From: Clytia hemisphaerica
Lineage: Eukaryota > Cnidaria > Hydrozoa > Leptothecata > Clytiidae
Length of the DNA stretch: 64,000 nucleotides
Assembly (NCBI GenBank): GCA_902728285.1
Contig: CACVBU010000743.1
Coordinates: 1,692,866-1,756,865, forward strand
Direction: 5' to 3'
Both the position numbers and the translations under genes were made by a program. Numbering within the stretch: position 1 is the first letter of the stretch; each line of letters opens with the position of its first letter. This document shows, piece after piece, positions 13,801 through 26,139 of the stretch. The notes under the pieces were generated by a model, which was not told where the DNA came from, made no database searches, and saw only the letters and a list, made by a program, of their open reading frames with translations.

Positions 13801-16800
13801 GCCAAACGCGGTGACTCAAACTTCTTTTCCTGGCCTTCTGAACCTTAGCCAAGCCCTAGAACACCCCCTAACCACTCATTTTTGCTATGCTTTCACCGCG
13901 TTTACCCTGCCAAGCCAAACGCGGTGACTCAAACTTCTTTTCCTGGCCTTCTGAACCTTAGCCAAGCCCTAGAACACCCCCTAACCACTCATTTTTGCTA
14001 TGCTTTCACCGCGTTTACCCTGCCAAGCCAAACGCGGTGACTCAAACTTCTTTTCCTGGCCTTCTGAACCTTAGCCAAGCCCTAGAACACCCCCTAACCA
14101 CTCATTTTTGCTATGCTTTCACCGCGTTTACCCTGCCAAGCCAAACGCGGTGACTCAAACTTCTTTTCCTGGCCTTCTGAACCTTAGCCAAGCCCTAGAA
14201 CACCCCCTAACCACTCATTTTTGCTATGCTTTCACCGCGTTTACCCTGCCAAGCCAAACGCGGTGACTCAAACTTCTTTTCCTGGCCTTCTGAACCTTAG
14301 CCAAGCCCTAGAACACCCCCTAACCACTCATTTTTGCTATGCTTTCACCGCGTTTACCCTGCCAAGCCAAACGCGGTGACTCAAACTTCTTTTCCTGGCC
14401 TTCTGAACCTTAGCCAAGCCCTAGAACACCCCCTAACCACTCATTTTTGCTATGCTTTCACCGCGTTTACCCTGCCAAGCCAAACGCGGTGACTCAAACT
14501 TCTTTTCCTGGCCTTCTGAACCTTAGCCAAGCCCTAGAACACCCCCTAACCACTCATTTTTGCTATGCTTTCACCGCGTTTACCCTGCCAAGCCAAACGC
14601 GGTGACTCAAACTTCTTTTCCTGGCCTTCTGAACCTTAGCCAAGCCCTAGAACACCCCCTAACCACTCATTTTTGCTATGCTTTCACCGCGTTTACCCTG
14701 CCAAGCCAAACGCGGTGACTCAAACTTCTTTTCCTGGCCTTCTGAACCTTAGCCAAGCCCTAGAACACCCCCTAACCACTCATTTTTGCTATGCTTTCAC
14801 CGCGTTTACCCTGCCAAGCCAAACGCGGTGACTCAAACTTCTTTTCCTGGCCTTCTGAACCTTAGCCAAGCCCTAGAACACCCCCTAACCACTCATTTTT
14901 GCTATGCTTTCACCGCGTTTACCCTGCCAAGCCAAACGCGGTGACTCAAACTTCTTTTCCTGGCCTTCTGAACCTTAGCCAAGCCCTAGAACACCCCCTA
15001 ACCACTCATTTTTGCTATGCTTTCACCGCGTTTACCCTGCCAAGCCAAACGCGGTGACTCAAACTTCTTTTCCTGGCCTTCTGAACCTTAGCCAAGCCCT
15101 AGAACACCCCCTAACCACTCATTTTTGCTATGCTTTCACCGCGTTTACCCTGCCAAGCCAAACGCGGTGACTCAAACTTCTTTTCCTGGCCTTCTGAACC
15201 TTAGCCAAGCCCTAGAACACCCCCTAACCACTCATTTTTGCTATGCTTTCACCGCGTTTACCCTGCCAAGCCAAACGCGGTGACTCAAACTTCTTTTCCT
15301 GGCCTTCTGAACCTTAGCCAAGCCCTAGAACACCCCCTAACCACTCATTTTTGCTATGCTTTCACCGCGTTTACCCTGCCAAGCCAAACGCGGTGACTCA
15401 AACTTCTTTTCCTGGCCTTCTGAACCTTAGCCAAGCCCTAGAACACCCCCTAACCACTCATTTTTGCTATGCTTTCACCGCGTTTACCCTGCCAAGCCAA
15501 ACGCGGTGACTCAAACTTCTTTTCCTGGCCTTCTGAACCTTAGCCAAGCCCTAGAACACCCCCTAACCACTCATTTTTGCTATGCTTTCACCGCGTTTAC
15601 CCTGCCAAGCCAAACGCGGTGACTCAAACTTCTTTTCCTGGCCTTCTGAACCTTAGCCAAGCCCTAGAACACCCCCTAACCACTCATTTTTGCTATGCTT
15701 TCACCGCGTTTACCCTGCCAAGCCAAACGCGGTGACTCAAACTTCTTTTCCTGGCCTTCTGAACCTTAGCCAAGCCCTAGAACACCCCCTAACCACTCAT
15801 TTTTGCTATGCTTTCACCGCGTTTACCCTGCCAAGCCAAACGCGGTGACTCAAACTTCTTTTCCTGGCCTTCTGAACCTTAGCCAAGCCCTAGAACACCC
15901 CCTAACCACTCATTTTTGCTATGCTTTCACCGCGTTTACCCTGCCAAGCCAAACGCGGTGACTCAAACTTCTTTTCCTGGCCTTCTGAACCTTAGCCAAG
16001 CCCTAGAACACCCCCTAACCACTCATTTTTGCTATGCTTTCACCGCGTTTACCCTGCCAAGCCAAACGCGGTGACTCAAACTTCTTTTCCTGGCCTTCTG
16101 AACCTTAGCCAAGCCCTAGAACACCCCCTAACCACTCATTTTTGCTATGCTTTCACCGCGTTTACCCTGCCAAGCCAAACGCGGTGACTCAAACTTCTTT
16201 TCCTGGCCTTCTGAACCTTAGCCAAGCCCTAGAACACCCCCTAACCACTCATTTTTGCTATGCTTTCACCGCGTTTACCCTGCCAAGCCAAACGCGGTGA
16301 CTCAAACTTCTTTTCCTGGCCTTCTGAACCTTAGCCAAGCCCTAGAACACCCCCTAACCACTCATTTTTGCTATGCTTTCACCGCGTTTACCCTGCCAAG
16401 CCAAACGCGGTGACTCAAACTTCTTTTCCTGGCCTTCTGAACCTTAGCCAAGCCCTAGAACACCCCCTAACCACTCATTTTTGCTATGCTTTCACCGCGT
16501 TTACCCTGCCAAGCCAAACGCGGTGACTCAAACTTCTTTTCCTGGCCTTCTGAACCTTAGCCAAGCCCTAGAACACCCCCTAACCACTCATTTTTGCTAT
16601 GCTTTCACCGCGTTTACCCTGCCAAGCCAAACGCGGTGACTCAAACTTCTTTTCCTGGCCTTCTGAACCTTAGCCAAGCCCTAGAACACCCCCTAACCAC
16701 TCATTTTTGCTATGCTTTCACCGCGTTTACCCTGCCAAGCCAAACGCGGTGACTCAAACTTCTTTTCCTGGCCTTCTGAACCTTAGCCAAGCCCTAGAAC

Positions 16801-19800
16801 ACCCCCTAACCACTCATTTTTGCTATGCTTTCACCGCGTTTACCCTGCCAAGCCAAACGCGGTGACTCAAACTTCTTTTCCTGGCCTTCTGAACCTTAGC
16901 CAAGCCCTAGAACACCCCCTAACCACTCATTTTTGCTATGCTTTCACCGCGTTTACCCTGCCAAGCCAAACGCGGTGACTCAAACTTCTTTTCCTGGCCT
17001 TCTGAACCTTAGCCAAGCCCTAGAACACCCCCTAACCACTCATTTTTGCTATGCTTTCACCGCGTTTACCCTGCCAAGCCAAACGCGGTGACTCAAACTT
17101 CTTTTCCTGGCCTTCTGAACCTTAGCCAAGCCCTAGAACACCCCCTAACCACTCATTTTTGCTATGCTTTCACCGCGTTTACCCTGCCAAGCCAAACGCG
17201 GTGACTCAAACTTCTTTTCCTGGCCTTCTGAACCTTAGCCAAGCCCTAGAACACCCCCTAACCACTCATTTTTGCTATGCTTTCACCGCGTTTACCCTGC
17301 CAAGCCAAACGCGGTGACTCAAACTTCTTTTCCTGGCCTTCTGAACCTTAGCCAAGCCCTAGAACACCCCCTAACCACTCATTTTTGCTATGCTTTCACC
17401 GCGTTTACCCTGCCAAGCCAAACGCGGTGACTCAAACTTCTTTTCCTGGCCTTCTGAACCTTAGCCAAGCCCTAGAACACCCCCTAACCACTCATTTTTG
17501 CTATGCTTTCACCGCGTTTACCCTGCCAAGCCAAACGCGGTGACTCAAACTTCTTTTCCTGGCCTTCTGAACCTTAGCCAAGCCCTAGAACACCCCCTAA
17601 CCACTCATTTTTGCTATGCTTTCACCGCGTTTACCCTGCCAAGCCAAACGCGGTGACTCAAACTTCTTTTCCTGGCCTTCTGAACCTTAGCCAAGCCCTA
17701 GAACACCCCCTAACCACTCATTTTTGCTATGCTTTCACCGCGTTTACCCTGCCAAGCCAAACGCGGTGACTCAAACTTCTTTTCCTGGCCTTCTGAACCT
17801 TAGCCAAGCCCTAGAACACCCCCTAACCACTCATTTTTGCTATGCTTTCACCGCGTTTACCCTGCCAAGCCAAACGCGGTGACTCAAACTTCTTTTCCTG
17901 GCCTTCTGAACCTTAGCCAAGCCCTAGAACACCCCCTAACCACTCATTTTTGCTATGCTTTCACCGCGTTTACCCTGCCAAGCCAAACGCGGTGACTCAA
18001 ACTTCTTTTCCTGGCCTTCTGAACCTTAGCCAAGCCCTAGAACACCCCCTAACCACTCATTTTTGCTATGCTTTCACCGCGTTTACCCTGCCAAGCCAAA
18101 CGCGGTGACTCAAACTTCTTTTCCTGGCCTTCTGAACCTTAGCCAAGCCCTAGAACACCCCCTAACCACTCATTTTTGCTATGCTTTCACCGCGTTTACC
18201 CTGCCAAGCCAAACGCGGTGACTCAAACTTCTTTTCCTGGCCTTCTGAACCTTAGCCAAGCCCTAGAACACCCCCTAACCACTCATTTTTGCTATGCTTT
18301 CACCGCGTTTACCCTGCCAAGCCAAACGCGGTGACTCAAACTTCTTTTCCTGGCCTTCTGAACCTTAGCCAAGCCCTAGAACACCCCCTAACCACTCATT
18401 TTTGCTATGCTTTCACCGCGTTTACCCTGCCAAGCCAAACGCGGTGACTCAAACTTCTTTTCCTGGCCTTCTGAACCTTAGCCAAGCCCTAGAACACCCC
18501 CTAACCACTCATTTTTGCTATGCTTTCACCGCGTTTACCCTGCCAAGCCAAACGCGGTGACTCAAACTTCTTTTCCTGGCCTTCTGAACCTTAGCCAAGC
18601 CCTAGAACACCCCCTAACCACTCATTTTTGCTATGCTTTCACCGCGTTTACCCTGCCAAGCCAAACGCGGTGACTCAAACTTCTTTTCCTGGCCTTCTGA
18701 ACCTTAGCCAAGCCCTAGAACACCCCCTAACCACTCATTTTTGCTATGCTTTCACCGCGTTTACCCTGCCAAGCCAAACGCGGTGACTCAAACTTCTTTT
18801 CCTGGCCTTCTGAACCTTAGCCAAGCCCTAGAACACCCCCTAACCACTCATTTTTGCTATGCTTTCACCGCGTTTACCCTGCCAAGCCAAACGCGGTGAC
18901 TCAAACTTCTTTTCCTGGCCTTCTGAACCTTAGCCAAGCCCTAGAACACCCCTAACCACTCATTTTTGCTATGCTTTCACCGCGTTTACCCTGCCAAGCC
19001 AAACGCGGTGACTCAAACTTCTTTTCCTGGCCTTCTGAACCTTAGCCAAGCCCTAGAACACCCCCTAACCACTCATTTTTGCTATGCTTTCACCGCGTTT
19101 ACCCTGCCAAGCCAAACGCGGTGACTCAAACTTCTTTTCCTGGCCTTCTGAACCTTAGCCAAGCCCTAGAACACCCCCTAACCACTCATTTTTGCTATGC
19201 TTTCACCGCGTTTACCCTGCCAAGCCAAACGCGGTGACTCAAACTTCTTTTCCTGGCCTTCTGAACCTTAGCCAAGCCCTAGAACACCCCCTAACCACTC
19301 ATTTTTGCTATGCTTTCACCGCGTTTACCCTGCCAAGCCAAACGCGGTGACTCAAACTTCTTTTCCTGGCCTTCTGAACCTTAGCCAAGCCCTAGAACAC
19401 CCCCTAACCACTCATTTTTGCTATGCTTTCACCGCGTTTACCCTGCCAAGCCAAACGCGGTGACTCAAACTTCTTTTCCTGGCCTTCTGAACCTTAGCCA
19501 AGCCCTAGAACACCCCCTAACCACTCATTTTTGCTATGCTTTCACCGCGTTTACCCTGCCAAGCCAAACGCGGTGACTCAAACTTCTTTTCCTGGCCTTC
19601 TGAACCTTAGCCAAGCCCTAGAACACCCCCTAACCACTCATTTTTGCTATGCTTTCACCGCGTTTACCCTGCCAAGCCAAACGCGGTGACTCAAACTTCT
19701 TTTCCTGGCCTTCTGAACCTTAGCCAAGCCCTAGAACACCCCCTAACCACTCATTTTTGCTATGCTTTCACCGCGTTTACCCTGCCAAGCCAAACGCGGT

Positions 19801-21120
19801 GACTCAAACTTCTTTTCCTGGCCTTCTGAACCTTAGCCAAGCCCTAGAACACCCCTAACCACTCATTTTTGCTATGCTTTCACCGCGTTTACCCTGCCAA
19901 GCCAAACGCGGTGACTCAAACTTCTTTTCCTGGCCTTCTGAACCTTAGCCAAGCCCTAGAACACCCCCTAACCACTCATTTTTGCTATGCTTTCACCGCG
20001 TTTACCCTGCCAAGCCAAACGCGGTGACTCAAACTTCTTTTCCTGGCCTTCTGAACCTTAGCCAAGCCCTAGAACACCCCCTAACCACTCATTTTTGCTA
20101 TGCTTTCACCGCGTTTACCCTGCCAAGCCAAACGCGGTGACTCAAACTTCTTTTCCTGGCCTTCTGAACCTTAGCCAAGCCCTAGAACACCCCCTAACCA
20201 CTCATTTTTGCTATGCTTTCACCGCGTTTACCCTGCCAAGCCAAACGCGGTGACTCAAACTTCTTTTCCTGGCCTTCTGAACCTTAGCCAAGCCCTAGAA
20301 CACCCCCTAACCACTCATTTTTGCTATGCTTTCACCGCGTTTACCCTGCCAAGCCAAACGCGGTGACTCAAACTTCTTTTCCTGGCCTTCTGAACCTTAG
20401 CCAAGCCCTAGAACACCCCCTAACCACTCATTTTTGCTATGCTTTCACCGCGTTTACCCTGCCAAGCCAAACGCGGTGACTCAAACTTCTTTTCCTGGCC
20501 TTCTGAACCTTAGCCAAGCCCTAGAACACCCCCTAACCACTCATTTTTGCTATGCTTTCACCGCGTTTACCCTGCCAAGCCAAACGCGGTGACTCAAACT
20601 TCTTTTCCTGGCCTTCTGAACCTTAGCCAAGCCCTAGAACACCCCCTAACCACTCATTTTTGCTATGCTTTCACCGCGTTTACCCTGCCAAGCCAAACGC
20701 GGTGACTCAAACTTCTTTTCCTGGCCTTCTGAACCTTAGCCAAGCCCTAGAACACCCCCTAACCACTCATTTTTGCTATGCTTTCACCGCGTTTACCCTG
20801 CCAAGCCAAACGCGGTGACTCAAACTTCTTTTCCTGGCCTTCTGAACCTTAGCCAAGCCCTAGAACACCCCCTAACCACTCATTTTTGCTATGCTTTCAC
20901 CGCGTTTACCCTGCCAAGCCAAACGCGGTGACTCAAACTTCTTTTCCTGGCCTTCTGAACCTTAGCCAAGCCCTAGAACACCCCCTAACCACTCATTTTT
21001 GCTATGCTTTCACCGCGTTTACCCTGCCAAGCCAAACGCGGTGACTCAAACTTCTTTTCCTGGCCTTCTGAACCTTAGCCAAGCCCTAGAACACCCCCTA
21101 ACCACTCATTTTTGCTATGC
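4801..21120 (+). repeat. satellite, homogenised core
   Basis: About 144 consecutive units are essentially identical at exactly 113 bp. The exceptions I saw are a C-to-A change near 5162 and single-C deletions near 18950 and 19852. Such uniformity fits recent amplification or gene conversion. The true copy number could differ if the assembler collapsed or expanded the array. Confidence 0.95.
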
Positions 21121-24100
21121 TTTCACCACGTTTACCCTGCCAAGCCAAACGCGGTGACTCAAACTTCTTTTCCTGGCCTTCTGAACCTTAGCCAAGCCCT
21201 AGAACACCCCCTAACCACTCATTTTTGCTATGCGTTCACCGCTTTTACCCTGCCAAGCCAAACGCGGTGACTCAAACTTCATTTCCTGGCCTTTTGAACC
21301 TTAGCCAAGCCCTAGAACACCCCCTAACCACTCATTTTTGCTATACTTTCACTGCGTTTAACCTGCCAAGCCAAACGCGGTGACTCAAACTTCTTTTCCT
21401 GGCCTTCTGAACCTTAGCCAAGCCCTAGAACACCCCCTAACCACTCATTTTTGCTATGTTTTCACCGCGTTTACCCTGCCAAGCCAAACGCAGTGACTCA
21501 AACTTCTTTTCCTGGCCTTCTGAACCTTAGCCAAGCCCTAGAACACCCCTAACCACTCATTTTTGCTATGCTTTCACCGCGCTTACCCTGCCAAGCCAAA
21601 CACGGTGACTCAAACTTCTTTTCCTGGCCTTCTGAACCTTAGCCAAGCCCTAGAACACCCCCTAACCACTCATTTTGCTATACTTTCACTGCGTTTACCC
21701 TGCCAAGCCAAACACGGTGACTCAAACTTCTTTTCCTGGCCTTCTGAACCTTAGCCAAGCCCTAGAACACCCCCTAACCACTCATTTTTGCTATTTTTTC
21801 ACCACGTGTACCCTGCCAAGCCAAACGCAGTGACTCAAACTTCTTTTCCTGGCCTTCTGAACCTTAGCCAAGCCCTAGAACACCCCCTAACCACTCATTT
21901 TTGCTATGCGTTCACCGCTTTTACCCTGCCAAGCCAAACGCGGTGACTCAAACTTCATTTCCTGGCCTTTTGAACCTTAGCCAAGCCCTAGAACACCCCG
22001 TAACCACTCATTTTTGCTATACTTTCACTGCGTTTACCCTGCCAAGCCAAACACGGTGACTCAAACTTCTTTTCCTGGCCTTCTGAACCTTAGCCAAGCC
22101 CTAGAACACCCCCTAACCACTCATTTTTGCTATGCTTTCACCGCGCTTACCCTGCCAAGCCAAACACGGTGACTCAAACTTCTTTTCCTGGCCTTCTGAA
22201 CCTTAGCCAAGCCCTAGAACACCCCCTAACCACTCATTTTTGCTATGCTTTCACTGCGTTTACCCTGCCAAGCCAAACACGGTGACTCAAACTTCTTTTC
22301 CTGGCCTTCTGAACCTTAGCCAAGCCCTAGAACACCCCCTAACCACTCATTTTTGCTATGTTTTCACCGCGTTTACCCTGCCAAGCCAAACGCAGTGACT
22401 CAAACTTCTTTTCCTGGCCTTCTGAACCTTAGCCAAGCCCTAGAACACCCCCTAACCACTCATTTTTGCTATGCTTTCACCGCGTTTACCCTGCCTCGCC
22501 CAACGCGGTGACTCAAAATTCTTTTCCTGGCCTTCTGAACCCTAGCCAAGCCCTAGAACACCCCCTAACCACTCATTTTTGCTATACTTTCACCGCGTTT
22601 ACCCTGCCAAGCCAAACGCGGTGACTCAAACTTCTTTTCCTGGCCTTCTGAACCTTAGCCAAGCCCTAGAACACCCCCTAACCACTCATTATTGATATGC
22701 TTTCACCGCGTTTACCCTGCCAAGCCAAACGCGGTGACTCAAACTTCTTTTCCTGGCCTTCTGAACCTTAGCCAAGCCCTAGAACACCCCCTAACCACTC
22801 ATTTTTGCTATGCTTTCACCGCGTTTACCCTGCCAAGTCAAACGCGGTGACTCAAACTTCTTTTCCTGGCCTTCTGAACCTTAACCAAGCCCTAGAACAC
22901 CCCCTAACCACTCATTTTTGCTATGCTTTCACCGCGTTTACCCTGCCAAGCCAAACGCGGTGACTCAAACTTCTTTTCCTGGCCTTCTGAACCTTAGCCA
23001 AGCCCTAGAACAACCCCTAGCCACTCATTTTTGCTATGCTTTCACCGTGTTTACCCTGCCAAGCCAAACGCGGTGACTCAAACTTCTTTTCCTGGCCTTC
23101 TGAACCTTAGCCAAGCCCTAGGACACCCCTTAATCACTCATTTTTGCTATGCTTTCATCGCGTTTGCCCTGCCTAGCCAAACACGGTGACTCAAACTTCT
23201 TTTCCTGGCCTTCTGAACCTTAGCCAAGCCCTAGAACACCCCGTAACTTCTCATTTTTGCTATGCTTTTACCGCGTTTACCCTGCCAAGCCAAACGCGGT
23301 GACTCAAACTTCTTTTCCTGGCCTTCTGAACCTTATCCAAACCCTAGAACACCCCCTAACCACTCATTTTTGCTATGCTTTCACCGCGTTTACCCTGCCA
23401 AGCCAAACACGATGACTTAAACTTCTTTTCCTGGCCTTCTGAACCTTAGCCAAGCCCTAGAACACCCCCTAGCCACTCATTTTTGCTATGCTTTCACCGC
23501 GTTTACCCTGCCAAGCCAAACACGGTGACTCAATTTTTTTTCCTGGCCTTCTGAACCTTAGCCAAGCCCTAGAACACCCCCTAACCACTCATTTTTGCTA
23601 TGCTTTCATCGCGTTTGCCCTGCCTAGCCAAACGCGGTGACTCAAACTTCTTTTCCTGGCCTTCTGAAGCTTTGCCAAGCCCTAGAACACCCCCTAACCA
23701 CTCATTTTTGCTATGCTTTCATCGCGTTTGCCCTGCCTAGCCAAACGCGGTGACTCAAACTTCTTTTCCTGGCCTTCTGAACTTTAGCCAAGCCCTAGAA
23801 CACCCCCTAACCACTCATTTTTGCTAAGCTTTTACCGCGTTTACCCTGCCAAGCCAAACGCGGTGACTCAAACTTCTTTTCCTGGCCTTGTGAACCTTAG
23901 CCAAGCCCTAGGACACCCCTTAATCACTCATTTTTGCTATGCTTTCATCGCGTTTGCCCTGCCTAGCCAAACACGGTGACTCAAACTTCTTTTCCTGGCC
24001 TTCTGAACCTTAGCCAAGCCCTAGAACACCCCATAACTACTCGTTTTTGCTATGCTTTTACCGCGTTTACCCTGCCAAGCCAAACGCGGTGACTCAAACT

Positions 24101-24331
24101 TCTTTTCCTGGCCTTCTGAACCTTAGCCAAGCCCTAACGCGGTGACTCAAACTTCTTTCCCTGGCCTTCTGAACCTTAGCCAAGCCCTAGAACACCCCCT
24201 AACCACTCATTTTTGCTATGCTTTCACCGCATTTACCCTGCCAAGCCAAACGCGGTGACTCAAACTTCTTTTCCTGGCCTTCTGAACCTTAGCCAAGCCC
24301 TAGAACACCCCCTAACCACTCATTTTTGCTG
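21121..24331 (+). repeat. satellite, diverged right edge with higher-order duplications
   Basis: Units here differ by base substitutions, not indels. Many changes fall on the CpGs of the inverted repeat (CGCG to CACG or TGCG, ACGCGG to ACACGG or ACGCAG). Marked variant units recur in blocks: the unit with tgcgttcacc at 21231 reappears at 21907 (six units later), and a ggacacccct block at 23121 reappears at 23911 (seven units later). One unit is internally deleted near 24135, where gccct runs straight into aacgcgg. Confidence 0.9.
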
Positions 24332-25208
24332 TTAGGGTTAGGGTTAGGGTTAGGGTTAGGGTTAGGGTTAGGGTTAGGGTTAGGGTTAGGGTTAGGGTTA
24401 GGGTTAGGGTTAGGGTTAGGGTTAGGGTTAGGGTTAGGGTTAGGGTTAGGGTTAGGGTTAGGGTTAGGGTTAGGGTTAGGGTTAGGGTTAGGGTTAGGGT
24501 TAGGGTTAGGGTTAGGGTTAGGGTTAGGGTTAGGGTTAGGGTTAGGGTTAGGGTTAGGGTTAGGGTTAGGGTTAGGGTTAGGGTTAGGGTTAGGGTTAGG
24601 GTTAGGGTTAGGGTTAGGGTTAGGGTTAGGGTTAGGGTTAGGGTTAGGGTTAGGGTTAGGGTTAGGGTTAGGGTTAGGGTTAGGGTTAGGGTTAGGGTTA
24701 GGGTTAGGGTTAGGGTTCGGGTTAGGGTTAGGGTTAGGGTTCGGGTTAGGGTTAGGGTTAGGGTTAGGGTTAGGGTTAGGGTTAGGGTTAGGGTTAGGGT
24801 TAGGGTTAGGGTTAGGGTTAGGGTTAGGGTTAGGGTTCGGGTTAGGGTTCGGGTTAGGGTTAGGGTTAGGGTTAGGGTTAGGGTTAGGGTTCGGGTTAGG
24901 GTTAGGGTTAGGGTTAGGGTTAGGGTTAGGGTTAGGGTTAGGGTTAGGGTTAGGGTTAGGGTTAGGGTTGGGTTAGGGTTAGGGTTAGGGTTAGGGTTAG
25001 GGTTAGGGTTAGGGTTAGGGTTAGGGTTAGGGTTAGGGTTAGGGTTAGGGTTAGGTTAGGGTTAGGGTTAGGGTTAGGGTTAGGGTTAGGGTTAGGGTTA
25101 GGGTTAGGGTTAGGGTTAGGGTTAGGGTTAGGGTTAGGGTTAGGGTTAGGGTTAGGGTTAGGGTTAGGGTTAGGGTTAGGGTTAGGGTTAGGGTTAGGGT
25201 TAGGGTTA
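24332..25208 (+). repeat. interstitial telomeric repeat block (TTAGGG)n
   Basis: About 146 TTAGGG hexamers run without a break from the satellite edge to 25208. A few units are TTCGGG (near 24717, 24741, 24837, 24849 and 24891), one is TTGGG near 24969 and one is TTAGG near 25054. The G-rich strand reads rightward, the direction expected if the physical chromosome end were to the right, yet ordinary sequence follows. It is therefore an interstitial block, an old healed end, or a misjoin. The Leu-Gly open frame across it is only the translation of the hexamer. Confidence 0.97.
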
Positions 25209-26139
25209 TGGTCTTGGAAAACTAATTTGTCTCTTTAAGATAAATTTTTGTCTATATGCGATGCGTTTTTGATTCGCTAGTATCCTTTGTTTATATGCTA
25301 TAATTTTTTGTTTCTATGCGAATTTATCACATATAAACAAAATTTATAGCAGGGAAACAAATTTTTGTTTCAATACTATAGATTTTTGTCTTGCTGCAAT
25401 GTGAATTGTTTCTATGCTATTTTTCATTTGTTTCTGTGATATAAATCCTTGTTTTAAGCTTTTATAGGCCATTCCAGTATAGGGATGGAATTTGTTTGCT
25501 ATAAATTGCAGATAGCATGGTTTCTTTACAAGGACATTACTTTTAAGGTGAAAATCTTTCTATTTTTATTTTATATTGTTAAGATGATGTCATTTTTCAT
25601 CTGGAGACTATTTTTCGGTTTATCTCAACACAGTTTGATTGTTTCTGACTTTTAGAAGGACTCAAAAGCACTGAAGGGGAATCTCTGAAACTTGTATTTT
25701 TTTCTTAAGTGTTTTGGTACTCTGGTAAAGTATTGCGTATAATCCAAACTTTCGTTAAGTTTTCGGAAGCAGTTCCACCCCTCCTAGCATAATAAATTAT
25801 ACCTTTTGAGAAGCGCATTACGATGTAGAAAATAAAAATCGGTGTTACTTGAATTTAGATTTTATCAAAAAACCGTAAAAACCGAAAAATGCTGACGTAA
25901 GGAAAACTTGTTGTTTTAATAACTCTAGTTAGGCTAAGGGTAAAAAATGAAATTTGGATTATAGTTGCATATCATTAATAGAAACGTTTTTGCAAATTTT
26001 TTTTTTAATTTTTCTGACGTCAGCACTAATCAGCTAAATACTAAAATTTGCAATATCACTGCGTCAGCAAAATTTAAAAAAATGTTTTTTTCAAAAGATC
26101 CTTTTAATGATGTACATGAATTTAAGATGTTTTCAAAAG
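25209..26139. other. AT-rich non-coding DNA with scattered TTTGTTTCTATGC motifs
   Basis: No gene is visible. Between about 25240 and 25450 there are several imperfect copies of TTTGTTTCTATGC or the like (TTTGTCTATATGC, TTTGTTTATATGC, ATTGTTTCTATGC), a loose short repeat. The rest is low-complexity AT-rich sequence. Confidence 0.6.

Larger units (their letters stand above)
1..24331 (+). repeat. 113-bp satellite array, about 215 units
   Basis: The whole stretch is a head-to-tail array with an exact 113-bp period; for example, the segment beginning accctgcc recurs at 5881, 5994 and 6107. Each unit holds a perfect 10-bp inverted repeat, CACCGCGTTT and AAACGCGGTG, separated by 13 nt, and one CCCCCTAACC segment that resembles the C-strand telomere hexamer. 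There are no unique spacers, so this is a satellite and not a CRISPR array. Short open frames of about 60 codons in it merely translate the repeat. The array stops abruptly within a unit at about 24331, where (TTAGGG)n begins. A subtelomeric or pericentromeric satellite is likely; which of the two cannot be told from the sequence. Confidence 0.98.

Noticed and set aside
1-24331. Regular 113-bp spacing with a palindrome in each unit, suggestive of a CRISPR array
   Set aside because: Units are identical throughout with no unique spacers, the scale is wrong, and the context is eukaryotic; it is a satellite.
24326-24976. 216-codon Leu-Gly frame
   Set aside because: It is only the translation of TTAGGG hexamers.
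24332-25208. Head-to-head telomere fusion
   Set aside because: Only one orientation is present; a fusion of two ends would give TTAGGG followed by CCCTAA.
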